Source: Williamsia sp.
GTDB taxonomy: Bacteria > Bacteroidota > Bacteroidia > Chitinophagales > Chitinophagaceae
Reading direction: 5' to 3'
Assembly (NCBI GenBank): GCA_015069695.1
Contig: JADCRZ010000011.1
Coordinates: 1-64,000, forward strand
DNA length: 64,000 nt
Shown here: positions 17,184 to 24,963 of the stretch, one piece after another
How the letters are laid out: every line of letters starts with the position of its first letter
Numbering within the stretch: the stretch's first letter is position 1
The notes under the pieces: generated by a model
Seen by the model: only the letters and a program-made list of their open reading frames with translations
Database searches by the model: none
Told to the model about the DNA's origin: nothing
Made by a program: the position numbers and the translations under genes

Positions 17184-18362
17184 TTAAACGCTGGCCTCTT
17201 CTTTTTTATAAAAATGCCGGGTCGCTACAGAGTATTTATTGGCTTTCCTTGTTTTCAGCAATGACAGAACCTGGTAAAACATAAACTTGGGAATATTGGG
17301 CAGCGAATGGTAGATCCGCGGATCGGTATCTGACTTGCGCAGGGCAAGGGCAAAGCCAATCACAAAAAGCAGGAAACCGAGGAACCAGGCAGCAGCTACC
17401 AGCGGAGCTATCCACAGATTGACCAGCATAAAAAAGCCGGATAAAAACAAAAAGATAAACAGGGGAGGCCGGAGCAGGATAGATCCAAAAAGAAACTGGT
17501 TCCAGTTAAAGCCTGTTAAACCCTTGCCCAACAATACAAACCCGTACTTGAAATAACGGAACCAGGTATTGATCCACCGGGCCCTTTGTTTCACCAGTTG
17601 ATCGGTGTGGGTGGTTTTTTCATCGTATACAACAGCATGCTCGGAAAAGGCAATTTGCATGCCTTGCTTTACGATCTGATATTGCAGTACTTTGTCGAAA
17701 CCGGCACCGGTAATATCAAGATGTCCCAAGCTGTCCTGGTACAGTTTTGTGGTAAAAGCCATCCCTGAGCCGGCCAGCGTGGCGGAAGAGCCTGCATCAA
17801 AGAGGATCTTTCCGTCGTAGAAATGATAATAAATGTCTCTTGCTGCATCAAGGCAGGCATAGGTGGTGTTCAGGTTTTTGGCAGCCCGCACGCCCTGTAC
17901 AGCCTGGTAACCCGCATCGAATTGTTTGTTCAGGTGGAGCAGGTAATCAGGATGGACAAGATTGTCACTATCGATGATGGTTAAACGCTCATGGGCCCTT
18001 TTAAAATGACGGATCGCATAAAAATGCGAACGGGTATTGCTCGCCAGGGTTTCTTCCGGCCGCAACAAGACCACTTTGTCGCTCGGAAAATGTAAACCGC
18101 TGATGTCGCATTTATCTGCGACAATATAGATCAGGTAATTACTGTACCGGATGTTCAGGAGCGATTTTACGACGTGGGGCAACAGGGTTGTTTGCTCATA
18201 AGCGGTCACAATGATCGCGTAATCAGCTTCCTGCGAAGAAAGGGGTTGATGCGGATCCTTTTTCCTTTTTACCAGGTATACTGCATAAAGGATCAGGGGC
18301 ATGACCAGGTTATATCCAATAACCGCCTGAACAACGATCCAGATGGGCGTTAAGAACTTCAT
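17184..18362 (-). CDS. Processive-type family 2 glycosyltransferase, membrane-bound
   Basis: This 392-residue protein has one N-terminal membrane segment, a GT-A domain and several C-terminal membrane segments. Motifs are VTAYEQTT, the metal-binding TIIDSDNL, TGAGFDKVLQ (acceptor/TED-like region) and KQRARWI, the QxxRW-like motif of processive GT2 enzymes. The arrangement is like cellulose- or hyaluronan-synthase-related proteins. Its ATG overlaps the stop of the Wzc-like gene by four bases, so the two are co-translated. It lies at the promoter-proximal end of the EPS operon. Confidence 0.85.
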   Translation of the reverse strand: MKFLTPIWIVVQAVIGYNLVMPLILYAVYLVKRKKDPHQPLSSQEADYAIIVTAYEQTTLLPHVVKSLLNIRYSNYLIYIVADKCDISGLHFPSDKVVLLRPEETLASNTRSHFYAIRHFKRAHERLTIIDSDNLVHPDYLLHLNKQFDAGYQAVQGVRAAKNLNTTYACLDAARDIYYHFYDGKILFDAGSSATLAGSGMAFTTKLYQDSLGHLDITGAGFDKVLQYQIVKQGMQIAFSEHAVVYDEKTTHTDQLVKQRARWINTWFRYFKYGFVLLGKGLTGFNWNQFLFGSILLRPPLFIFLFLSGFFMLVNLWIAPLVAAAWFLGFLLFVIGFALALRKSDTDPRIYHSLPNIPKFMFYQVLSLLKTRKANKYSVATRHFYKKEEASV

Positions 18363-20548
18363 GCAAAGGAGGTTTTAGGTGCTTTTTGCTTTTCAGACCG
18401 TTCTTTTAGCTGCACCACTTTATTCATGACCCATCCGGCCAGTTTGTTTTCCAGGCTGCTCAGGTAATCAATTTCTTTTTTCTTGCTGTTTGTGATGTTC
18501 TGGCCTGCCGCAAATACAGAGATCACTTTATCGCTGAAGGAAACCCATTCCCGGGCCTTGTTAAAGAAGGCCAGTGAGGGAATTTCTATCAGGATAATAT
18601 CGAACTGATCGCGCAGGGCTTGCATGCGGGCCTGGATGGTAGCGTGGTTGCTGATCTCCAGCAGCGACACATCTTCCCCTTTGTTGCCCATCACCACAAA
18701 TTTTTTATCGAGCTCATAGATGTCGCGCACGTTTTGCTTTGACAGCAGGAAGTCTTCCAGGTACAGGTCAGGTTGCAGAATGTCGCGCATGCTGGGGTTG
18801 TCGAAGTTGCCGTCGATCAGCAGCACTTTTTTGTTGATCATTTTATACGCATAGGCCAGGTTGAGCGTCATAAACGTTTTTCCTTCGCCTGCTTCCAGGC
18901 TGGTAACAGCAATGATCTTTGACTGACCGAGGTCGTTGTCGATCTCAAAGCGCAGCGAACGCAGCTGGCTTTTAAAATCTTTTAAAACCGGTGTGTCGCT
19001 GTTTTTGTCCCACAGCGCGTTGGGATCCAGGATGGCTCCCTTTATCAGGCTCAGGTTACCGAGTACCGGCTGCTGCGTGATGTCGGCAAGCTCCTGTGCA
19101 TTGTTTACCGTGTTGTCAACATAATACATGATAAAAAGCACGGCGACCGTAAACACAAAACTGATAATGCCGGCCAATGCCATCAGCAGGAGTTTCTTTG
19201 AAGGCTCGGCTGCTTCCGGCATCGCCACTTCTACCTGCCTCAAGCGGTTGGGAAAGCTGGATTCCAGTTTGGTCGTGTTGAACTTGTTCTGAAGATCCAT
19301 GTACTCACGGCTTTCATTCTGGATCTGGGCTTCAAACGTTTGAATGTTGGCCTGGTTTGGTGCCAGTACGGCTAATTGCCCGTTGAGCTTCTTTACCATA
19401 TCGTTCAGCGAAGACACACTGCTGTTGGCCATTTCCAGCTGAATTTCCGTATTGAGCCGCTCTTTTACCAGGTCTTGCTTTACCGTACTGGTATTGTAGG
19501 TGGTCCGGTCGTTGGCTTCATTGATGTGGGCAGTCAGCGCATTCTGCAGGGAGTCGATCCTAGGTTTGTACTTGGGATCGAAATTGTTTTTGATGTATTC
19601 ATCGTTCACCGCGCTCAGGCGGTTGCGGGTGATCAGGATGTCCTGGTTCGACTTGGTAACCGCATTGTCGAAGGTTTTTTTGTCGGAAGGGTCCAGCTTG
19701 GAATTAATGTCGCGCAGGATGGTTCCAAAACCGCTGATGTTTTTAATGGCTTCCTGTCTTTTCGACTCGTAATCGGCAATCTGTCCCATCAGAACATTGG
19801 CCTGGTTGTTTACATCCAGGATCCTGTTTCTGATCTTGTAATCTTTTAAAGCGTTCATCTTTGCTGTCAGGGATGCTTCCTTTACGCGCAGGGAACTATC
19901 CAGATAACTGATGGTCTTTTCTTTTTTCTGGTTTACGATAGAATTATTATAGCTGATAAATTCTTTGCTGAGTGTGTTAAGTACATAGGCAGAAAGCAGC
20001 GGGTTTTCCGATTCGAAATCCAGGTAGATGTAATCACTGGTTTGCAGCCGGTAGATGTTCATCTTCTTGGTAAGCGACTCATAGTCATAATTGTTGGAGA
20101 TCATCAGCTTGTTCAGCCAGTTCTGGTCCTTGTCCCACAGGGAAAGTTCTTCCATCCGGATGTATTTGCTGGTGAACACGTCAACGGCATGTTTTCTTTC
20201 CTGCGGGCTCAGGTCCCTGATCAGCGAGCTGGGCTTGCGGTAAGGGGCAGCGGTTTTGGAAAGGTCGTGGATCATCAGCTGGTACGATACCTGGTTCATC
20301 ACTTTTTTGAGGTACATCATCTGGATCAGGTTGCTGAACTCCTGGCTGATCTTGCTTTCCATCAGTACGTTCCGGGAGATAAATTCATCGGAACGCTCTA
20401 CGATACCGGTCGCGATGCGGGAGGTGGATTTATATGTTTTCGGCAGGTTCCGCAAAAGAAAAAAAGCGACCACCACCGTTGCCAGCGGAACAAGGATCAG
20501 GGTCTTCTTGTACCGCAGTAAAACTTTCAAAAAGATTGCGAATTCCAT
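18359..20548 (-). CDS. Wzc-like polysaccharide chain-length/transport protein with degenerate kinase domain
   Basis: This 729-residue protein has the polysaccharide co-polymerase layout: membrane segment 1 (~15-32), a long coiled periplasmic region (~35-450, Wzz/GNVR type), membrane segment 2 (~452-477) and a cytoplasmic P-loop ATPase (~540-729). Walker A (LEAGEGKT, ~551-558) and Walker A' (VLLIDGNFDNPS) are present. Walker B reads ILIEIPS, with Glu where Asp is usual. There is no C-terminal tyrosine cluster, so classical BY-kinase autophosphorylation looks unlikely. It probably sets chain length and couples to export. It starts one base after the TolC-like gene stop. Confidence 0.88.
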   Translation of the reverse strand: MEFAIFLKVLLRYKKTLILVPLATVVVAFFLLRNLPKTYKSTSRIATGIVERSDEFISRNVLMESKISQEFSNLIQMMYLKKVMNQVSYQLMIHDLSKTAAPYRKPSSLIRDLSPQERKHAVDVFTSKYIRMEELSLWDKDQNWLNKLMISNNYDYESLTKKMNIYRLQTSDYIYLDFESENPLLSAYVLNTLSKEFISYNNSIVNQKKEKTISYLDSSLRVKEASLTAKMNALKDYKIRNRILDVNNQANVLMGQIADYESKRQEAIKNISGFGTILRDINSKLDPSDKKTFDNAVTKSNQDILITRNRLSAVNDEYIKNNFDPKYKPRIDSLQNALTAHINEANDRTTYNTSTVKQDLVKERLNTEIQLEMANSSVSSLNDMVKKLNGQLAVLAPNQANIQTFEAQIQNESREYMDLQNKFNTTKLESSFPNRLRQVEVAMPEAAEPSKKLLLMALAGIISFVFTVAVLFIMYYVDNTVNNAQELADITQQPVLGNLSLIKGAILDPNALWDKNSDTPVLKDFKSQLRSLRFEIDNDLGQSKIIAVTSLEAGEGKTFMTLNLAYAYKMINKKVLLIDGNFDNPSMRDILQPDLYLEDFLLSKQNVRDIYELDKKFVVMGNKGEDVSLLEISNHATIQARMQALRDQFDIILIEIPSLAFFNKAREWVSFSDKVISVFAAGQNITNSKKKEIDYLSSLENKLAGWVMNKVVQLKERSEKQKAPKTSFA

Positions 20549-20549
20549 A

Positions 20550-21275
20550 TTATTTTACTTCTAGGATGATTTCTTCTAATTTCTTGTTCAGGAGCTCCTC
20601 CAGCTGGGCCTTGGCCGTCAGCATTTCCGATTCGGTATTGATCCTGTCCTGCCCCTGCTGGTTATACAGGAGCTGTGCTTTTGTATAATTGTCAAAGGTT
20701 TCCTGTCCGCGCTCAAAGCGGCTTTTGACGGAAGTGAGCATGATCTGTCCGTCAGCTTCCTGCTGGGTCCTTTTCCTGAGGAGAACGACCTGCTGAATGT
20801 ATTTGTAATAAGCCTGCTTTACATTCGATTCGATCGTGAGCTCGTATTCCTGCTGTTCCAGCTTGCTTACTTCGCGTTGTCCTTTCAGGGCACTGATCTG
20901 GGCTGGCTTCTGGAACAGCGATCCTAAATTGATGGAGAAGCCAAACTGAAAGGGATTGCTGTTTACTTTTGTCGAAGTAGTTGCATAGGGGGTACCACCC
21001 CGGATGGAATCAATCACTGCAACGGAGCGGGGAATATAAATATAATAAAGCCCGATGCCTTCCAGCCAGGAAAGGCGCACGCGGTTCAGGTTGTTTTGTG
21101 CAATGCCTACCTGGGCCGCATATATTTTGTGCCGGGGGTTGTTGGCCTTGGCGATTTTTATGAGGGTATCCAGGTATTTGACGGATACTTCATCCAACAT
21201 AGACTGCTGCGCTTTGGCAGTAGAAAAGCCTGTAATCAGTAAAATACATAAGAGTCCTGTTCCTATCAGCTTCAT
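20550..21275 (-). CDS. Half-length TolC-like outer-membrane factor
   Basis: This 241-residue protein has a signal peptide ending in KAQ and one helix-strand-helix TolC-type repeat: ANNPRHKIYAAQVGIAQNN, a short strand region (PFQFGFSINLG), then a long helical part with SRFERGQETFDNYTKAQ and ELLNKKL. Typical TolC-family proteins hold two such repeats in about 420-480 residues, so this is half size. The frame is intact with a clean stop, and the next gene follows at once, so it does not look frameshifted. It is the first gene of the EPS operon and may form the outer-membrane exit; no Wza-type export protein is seen in the window. Confidence 0.75.
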   Translation of the reverse strand: MKLIGTGLLCILLITGFSTAKAQQSMLDEVSVKYLDTLIKIAKANNPRHKIYAAQVGIAQNNLNRVRLSWLEGIGLYYIYIPRSVAVIDSIRGGTPYATTSTKVNSNPFQFGFSINLGSLFQKPAQISALKGQREVSKLEQQEYELTIESNVKQAYYKYIQQVVLLRKRTQQEADGQIMLTSVKSRFERGQETFDNYTKAQLLYNQQGQDRINTESEMLTAKAQLEELLNKKLEEIILEVK

Positions 21276-21526
21276 GAGGGGCGGGTTTTGAGGAAAGATT
21301 GCATTAAGGTTTAAAATAAATTATATAAAACGGAAACAAATCGCTGAAAGTATTTTCAAATAAATGATAGTGGAGTACTTACGCAACGGGGCTTATCAAG
21401 GAATATGGCTTCAGAATTTAAGACAAGCAAGAGCCGTTCAAATCATCAATTTTATCTATATACATCTGCTGCATACAGAGAACAACTGCTTAGACCCTCT
21501 TTTGGAGAAAAGAGTTACACAATGCG

Positions 21527-21534
21527 CAAAGATA
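21527..21534 (-). promoter_or_regulatory. Candidate -7 promoter element of the EPS operon
   Basis: Read on the minus strand the sequence is TATCTTTG, an exact TAnnTTTG. The -33 region is weak (TTAG instead of TTTG). Transcription would begin near 21520 and leave a leader of about 245 nt before the TolC-like gene, long enough for attenuation or RNA-level control. Confidence 0.35.
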
Positions 21535-21742
21535 AATCACCCGGCCCATACTTACTAATTTTACGCCCGTTAATTCAGTTGGATGCAGTCTGCGAGCCGA
21601 TCTCTCCCTGATTTTGACCTTACAAAAGGCCTGATTTCACTGCTTATGAACCGCATACACATGATATGGTAAATAAATATGGATAAGAAATTCAGCGGTA
21701 TATACGGTTTTTAAGGAAGGCCGGATGGCATTGGTATAAAAT

Positions 21743-21768
21743 AAAAGAGGAGCCGGAGCTCCTCTTTT
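21743..21768 (-). terminator. Intrinsic terminator of the DEAD-box helicase gene
   Basis: An 11-bp perfect stem (21743-21753 with 21758-21768) with a 4-base loop is followed on the minus strand by a T-rich stretch. It lies about 60 bp after the helicase stop. Confidence 0.8.
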
Positions 21769-21829
21769 GGTGTGTTGCTGCCCTGTTGGCAAAGCAGCAA
21801 TAAGAACAGTAAAAAAGTATAGACCTTTT

Positions 21830-23062
21830 TTATACGGCAGCCGCCTGGTTCTTTCTTCTATGGAAGTTATTGTGTTGTTTGGAAGAAGGACCTTTTTTGG
21901 GGCGGGGATGGTTTTGCTGAGGCGCTGTTGCTTTCTGGAAAGGATGGTCAACAATTGCAATGGATTGTCCGGTTGCTTTGTTGATGTCTTTCAGGTAAGC
22001 CTTTTCTTTTCCATCACAGAAGGAGAGGGCAATGCCTGCAGCCCCGGCCCGGCCGGTACGGCCAATCCGGTGAACATAGGTTTCCGGAATATTGGGCAGG
22101 TCAAAATTGATCACATGGGTTAAGTTGTCAATGTCGATGCCGCGGGCAGCAATATCAGTGGCGACCAGCACCTTTAAACGGCCATTCTTAAAGTTCTGCA
22201 GGGCCCATTGCCGGGCAGCCTGTGGTTTGTCGCCATGGAGCGACTCAGCCCTGATATGGGCCTTGTTCAGGTTCTTGGCGATCTTATCTGCCCCCCATTT
22301 GGTACGGGCAAATACAAGGGTGCGCCGGTTGCTGTCTTGTTTTAGTATATGTTCAAGCAACGGCTGCTTGTCGGCCGCATGAACCATAAACACCGCTTGC
22401 TCGATCTTGTCAACCGTAGAACAAACCGGATCTACCGCCACTTTTTCCGGGTTGTGCAGGAGCGAATCAGCCAGTTGGGAGATCGGGCCGGGCATGGTCG
22501 CGGAAAAAAGCAGGGTTTGCCTTTGTTCCGGCAGTTCCCGGATCACCTTCTTTACGTCGTGGATAAAGCCCATGTCCAGCATGCGATCGGCTTCATCAAG
22601 TACAAATATTTCCAGGTGGTCCAGGTAAATATAGCCCTGGTTCATCAGGTCAAGCAGGCGGCCGGGTGTGGCGATCAGGATGTCTGTGCCTTCCTGGAGT
22701 GACTTGGTTTGCGGGTGCTGCGACACGCCGCCAAAGATCACTTCCTGTTTTAAGCCGGTGAATTTTCCATACTCGGCGAAGCTGTCATTGATCTGGATGG
22801 CCAGTTCGCGGGTGGGTGTTAAAACCAGCGCCCGGATATGCCTGTATCCTTTGCCGGATCCCTTTGCGGAAGAAAGGATTTCCAGGGTGGGGATGGCAAA
22901 AGCAGCGGTTTTGCCGGTGCCGGTTTGTGCGCAGCCGAGCAAATCAGATCTGTTGAGTACCAGGGGGATAGCTTGTTGTTGAATGGGGGTGGGGGTTGTA
23001 TAACCGGTGGCCTGGAGCGCCTTTAAAACAGGTTCGCTGAGGCCGAATTTTTCGAATGTCAA
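21830..23062 (-). CDS. DEAD-box RNA helicase, RhlE type
   Basis: This 410-residue SF2 helicase unwinds RNA using ATP, probably in ribosome assembly, mRNA decay or cold response. Motifs in order: Q motif (GYTTPTPIQQQ), motif I (AQTGTGKT), PTRELA, TPGRL, DEAD (VLDEADRMLDMGF), SAT (LFSATMP), ATDIAARGID and HRIGRTGR. The C-terminus is a basic low-complexity tail (PRPKKGPSSKQ), usual for RhlE. The start is TTG at 23062, since an in-frame stop lies shortly upstream and no ATG intervenes. A promoter at 23213-23240 gives a leader of about 145 nt. Confidence 0.92.
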   Translation of the reverse strand: MTFEKFGLSEPVLKALQATGYTTPTPIQQQAIPLVLNRSDLLGCAQTGTGKTAAFAIPTLEILSSAKGSGKGYRHIRALVLTPTRELAIQINDSFAEYGKFTGLKQEVIFGGVSQHPQTKSLQEGTDILIATPGRLLDLMNQGYIYLDHLEIFVLDEADRMLDMGFIHDVKKVIRELPEQRQTLLFSATMPGPISQLADSLLHNPEKVAVDPVCSTVDKIEQAVFMVHAADKQPLLEHILKQDSNRRTLVFARTKWGADKIAKNLNKAHIRAESLHGDKPQAARQWALQNFKNGRLKVLVATDIAARGIDIDNLTHVINFDLPNIPETYVHRIGRTGRAGAAGIALSFCDGKEKAYLKDINKATGQSIAIVDHPFQKATAPQQNHPRPKKGPSSKQHNNFHRRKNQAAAV

Positions 23063-23212
23063 AATAAAAAAATTAAATGTGTAATACTAACTGCAGCGTT
23101 GTCTAAAAACAAGGAGAAGTTAGGGAATCTATACGCTCACCGCTGTGCGACCAGATGAAATTATTGCAAATTCTAGGTTATCAAGTCTGATAAGAGAGAG
23201 TATATAACTGCA

Positions 23213-23240
23213 CGAAGATATAAAAAAGAAATGGAAACAA
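23213..23240 (-). promoter_or_regulatory. Promoter of the DEAD-box helicase gene
   Basis: On the minus strand TTG (23240-23238), a 17-bp spacer and TATCTTCG (23220-23213) resemble the Bacteroidota consensus with one mismatch in the -7 box. The leader would be about 145 nt, as is common for cold-regulated helicases. Confidence 0.45.
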
Positions 23241-23274
23241 GCGAGAAATCTGAAGGCTCCCGGATATAGCCTTG

Positions 23275-23317
23275 CTGAAAGGGCAAAGGGAGGAGTTTGG
23301 CCCGAATGCCCTTTCAG
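23275..23317 (-). terminator. Hairpin after the lipoprotein hydrolase gene
   Basis: An 11-bp perfect stem (23275-23285 with 23307-23317) with a 21-base loop lies 15 bp after the hydrolase stop. There is no clear T-run on the minus strand, so the terminator role is a guess. Confidence 0.4.
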
Positions 23318-23331
23318 AAGGGAAGGCTTCT

Positions 23332-24528
23332 TTAATGATCCAGCGACTGGATCCAGGGAAGAGTCAGGAGCATCATAGGGGCAATGCTGGTAGCATGTGT
23401 TCCGTTGGAAATCGGGTAAAACTCCACGTCCGGAGCTCCCAGGGCTTTGAACCGGGCATACGTCGTTACGGAACTTTTAAAGAAAACCGCTTCATCTGCA
23501 GTGCCATGAAAAAGGCGGGTAGGGCTCCGGGGCGCCCAGGTAAGAAAACTGTTGCCCGCTAAAAACAATTTCAAAGCCAGTTCCTGGGTCGGGTTGTTCA
23601 GACCGGCATAGAAAACCGGATTGAAAAGGCCTGCGGGTGATGTGGTGAGGGCCGCATCGATCTGTTCCCGGCCCTTGGTGCCGTCAAGCAGGGACGGGAT
23701 CTGGGAGGCATAGGGTTGCTGGAAAAAGTCGCTGTATGGCCGGTTCCAGTTGTAGGTGGCATTGTATCCCTTGATCAGGAGTGTAAGAAAGGAAGGAGCC
23801 GCGTAATAAGAAGTGTCGGCCAATGTGTTGAGAATAACATTCAGGTCGTAACCGCCGGCGCCTTCTGCTGCTGCAGTCACTTTCAGCTGGTGCGCGGGTG
23901 TGGTTTCTATTTCTTTCTGGGCTGCCATCGTCACATACCCGCCTTCAGAATAACCTACCAGAAAAAGCCGGTTGCTTGCCGGTTTATTTTGATCCTGCAG
24001 ATAATATTTGACCGCCTTGATCATGTCTGTTACCGTAAGGCCGGAAGATTGCTGGTCGTAGTAGGGGTGGACTGTATTCTGTGAAACCCCGTAGCCAATA
24101 AAATCGGGGATGAGGGTGATATATCCGGCAGAAGCAAATAACTCAAAGCCGGTAAAAGTGAGCGGAAAATTAGAAGGCGCATCTGCATACCTGAACATGG
24201 TTCCATGCTGCGCACTCAGGAGGGAAGGTGCTGTAGGAACACCTTGTGGAATGCCTAACAAACCGGAAACCTGTATTTGTTTGCCTTTGAAAGTAGTATA
24301 GTAAACAATCTTGTAAAAGTCTACGTCATATTTTGCCAGGGGGGCAAAAACGCCGTAGCCGGATTTTACCGCGGCAGCCTGTAATGCATCCTTTGTGAAA
24401 TATCCGCGGGGGGCAGCGGAAACAAATAATTTTTTTCCGGGAAGAATTTCATTGCGCCAATCTTTCTGGCAACTGGTCAATGCTACCATTACAAGCAAAA
24501 TAAGACCGAGTAAATGGGTGTTTTTCAT
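23332..24528 (-). CDS. Lipoprotein alpha/beta hydrolase (secretory lipase/esterase-like)
   Basis: This ~398-residue protein begins with a lipoprotein signal peptide ending at the lipobox LTSC, so it should be anchored by lipid in the envelope. The mature part is an alpha/beta hydrolase: SAQHGTMF (oxyanion region), IPDFIGYG, the nucleophile elbow VGYSEGGYV, and near the end FHGTADE and SNGTHATS, which likely hold the catalytic Asp and His. This pattern resembles secretory lipases and large bacterial esterases. An alternative ATG nine bases upstream (24537) adds only three residues; I prefer 24528 because it gives the usual MK-type signal start. It is a single gene. Confidence 0.78.
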   Translation of the reverse strand: MKNTHLLGLILLVMVALTSCQKDWRNEILPGKKLFVSAAPRGYFTKDALQAAAVKSGYGVFAPLAKYDVDFYKIVYYTTFKGKQIQVSGLLGIPQGVPTAPSLLSAQHGTMFRYADAPSNFPLTFTGFELFASAGYITLIPDFIGYGVSQNTVHPYYDQQSSGLTVTDMIKAVKYYLQDQNKPASNRLFLVGYSEGGYVTMAAQKEIETTPAHQLKVTAAAEGAGGYDLNVILNTLADTSYYAAPSFLTLLIKGYNATYNWNRPYSDFFQQPYASQIPSLLDGTKGREQIDAALTTSPAGLFNPVFYAGLNNPTQELALKLFLAGNSFLTWAPRSPTRLFHGTADEAVFFKSSVTTYARFKALGAPDVEFYPISNGTHATSIAPMMLLTLPWIQSLDH

Positions 24529-24701
24529 AACAAGCATAGGTGTTGTGTGGTGAAGTAGAAGAAAAGAAGTTTACACAGGGGGAGCGTCAATCAGCTACAG
24601 AGTTACCTACTTTTTTCCGGATTTCAAAGAATTAATCCGTGCGGCAACAGGTGTGAATAAATTAATGGTATATTCATTCTATCTAAACAATACACGATTG
24701 C

Positions 24702-24944
24702 ATGAAAACAAAGTATATAACCTACTGTAAAAACGGTCCGACAGAGGAAAGCAATCCAACCGAATTTGAGTTTGCTTATCCTGCGCTGCCGGAAGAGCAC
24801 GATGCTGTTTCCCATGAACTGGTCAATGTGCAGATCGCCGAGAACAAGATCTACTATACGTTCCGGCTGGAAACAAGGTTAAAAGAGCCCAACTACCACG
24901 CAGGCCTAAACGAAGACCAGGAGGTAAGTCCGTTTGAAAGATAA
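24702..24944 (+). CDS. Small hypothetical protein (80 aa)
   Basis: I do not recognise this protein. It is acidic, soluble and lacks a signal peptide, with the parts KYITYCKNGPTEESN and NKIYYTFRLETRL. It stands alone in the gap between the lipoprotein hydrolase (-) and the M3 peptidase (-), convergent with the latter. Its balanced composition and ATG start support a real gene more than a chance ORF. It contains three Tyr-rich strands, so a small beta-rich fold is possible. Confidence 0.55.
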   Translation: MKTKYITYCKNGPTEESNPTEFEFAYPALPEEHDAVSHELVNVQIAENKIYYTFRLETRLKEPNYHAGLNEDQEVSPFER

Positions 24945-24963
24945 ATTGAAAATGTTGCTTCCC

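Larger units (their letters stand above)
21276..21829. other. Intergenic region upstream of the EPS operon
   Basis: This 554-bp gap holds the candidate EPS operon promoter (-7 at 21527-21534, minus strand), a leader of about 245 nt and, at its right end, the terminator of the helicase gene (21743-21768). The short plus-strand ORFs here have no protein character. Confidence 0.5.

Noticed and set aside
20550-21275. Possible frameshifted or truncated TolC gene
   Set aside because: The frame is clean, has a signal peptide and stop, and the next gene begins one base later; no second repeat is visible upstream in another frame.
21637-21960. 107-codon minus-strand ORF past the helicase end
   Set aside because: It runs through the helicase terminator and overlaps the helicase in another frame; no protein-like features.
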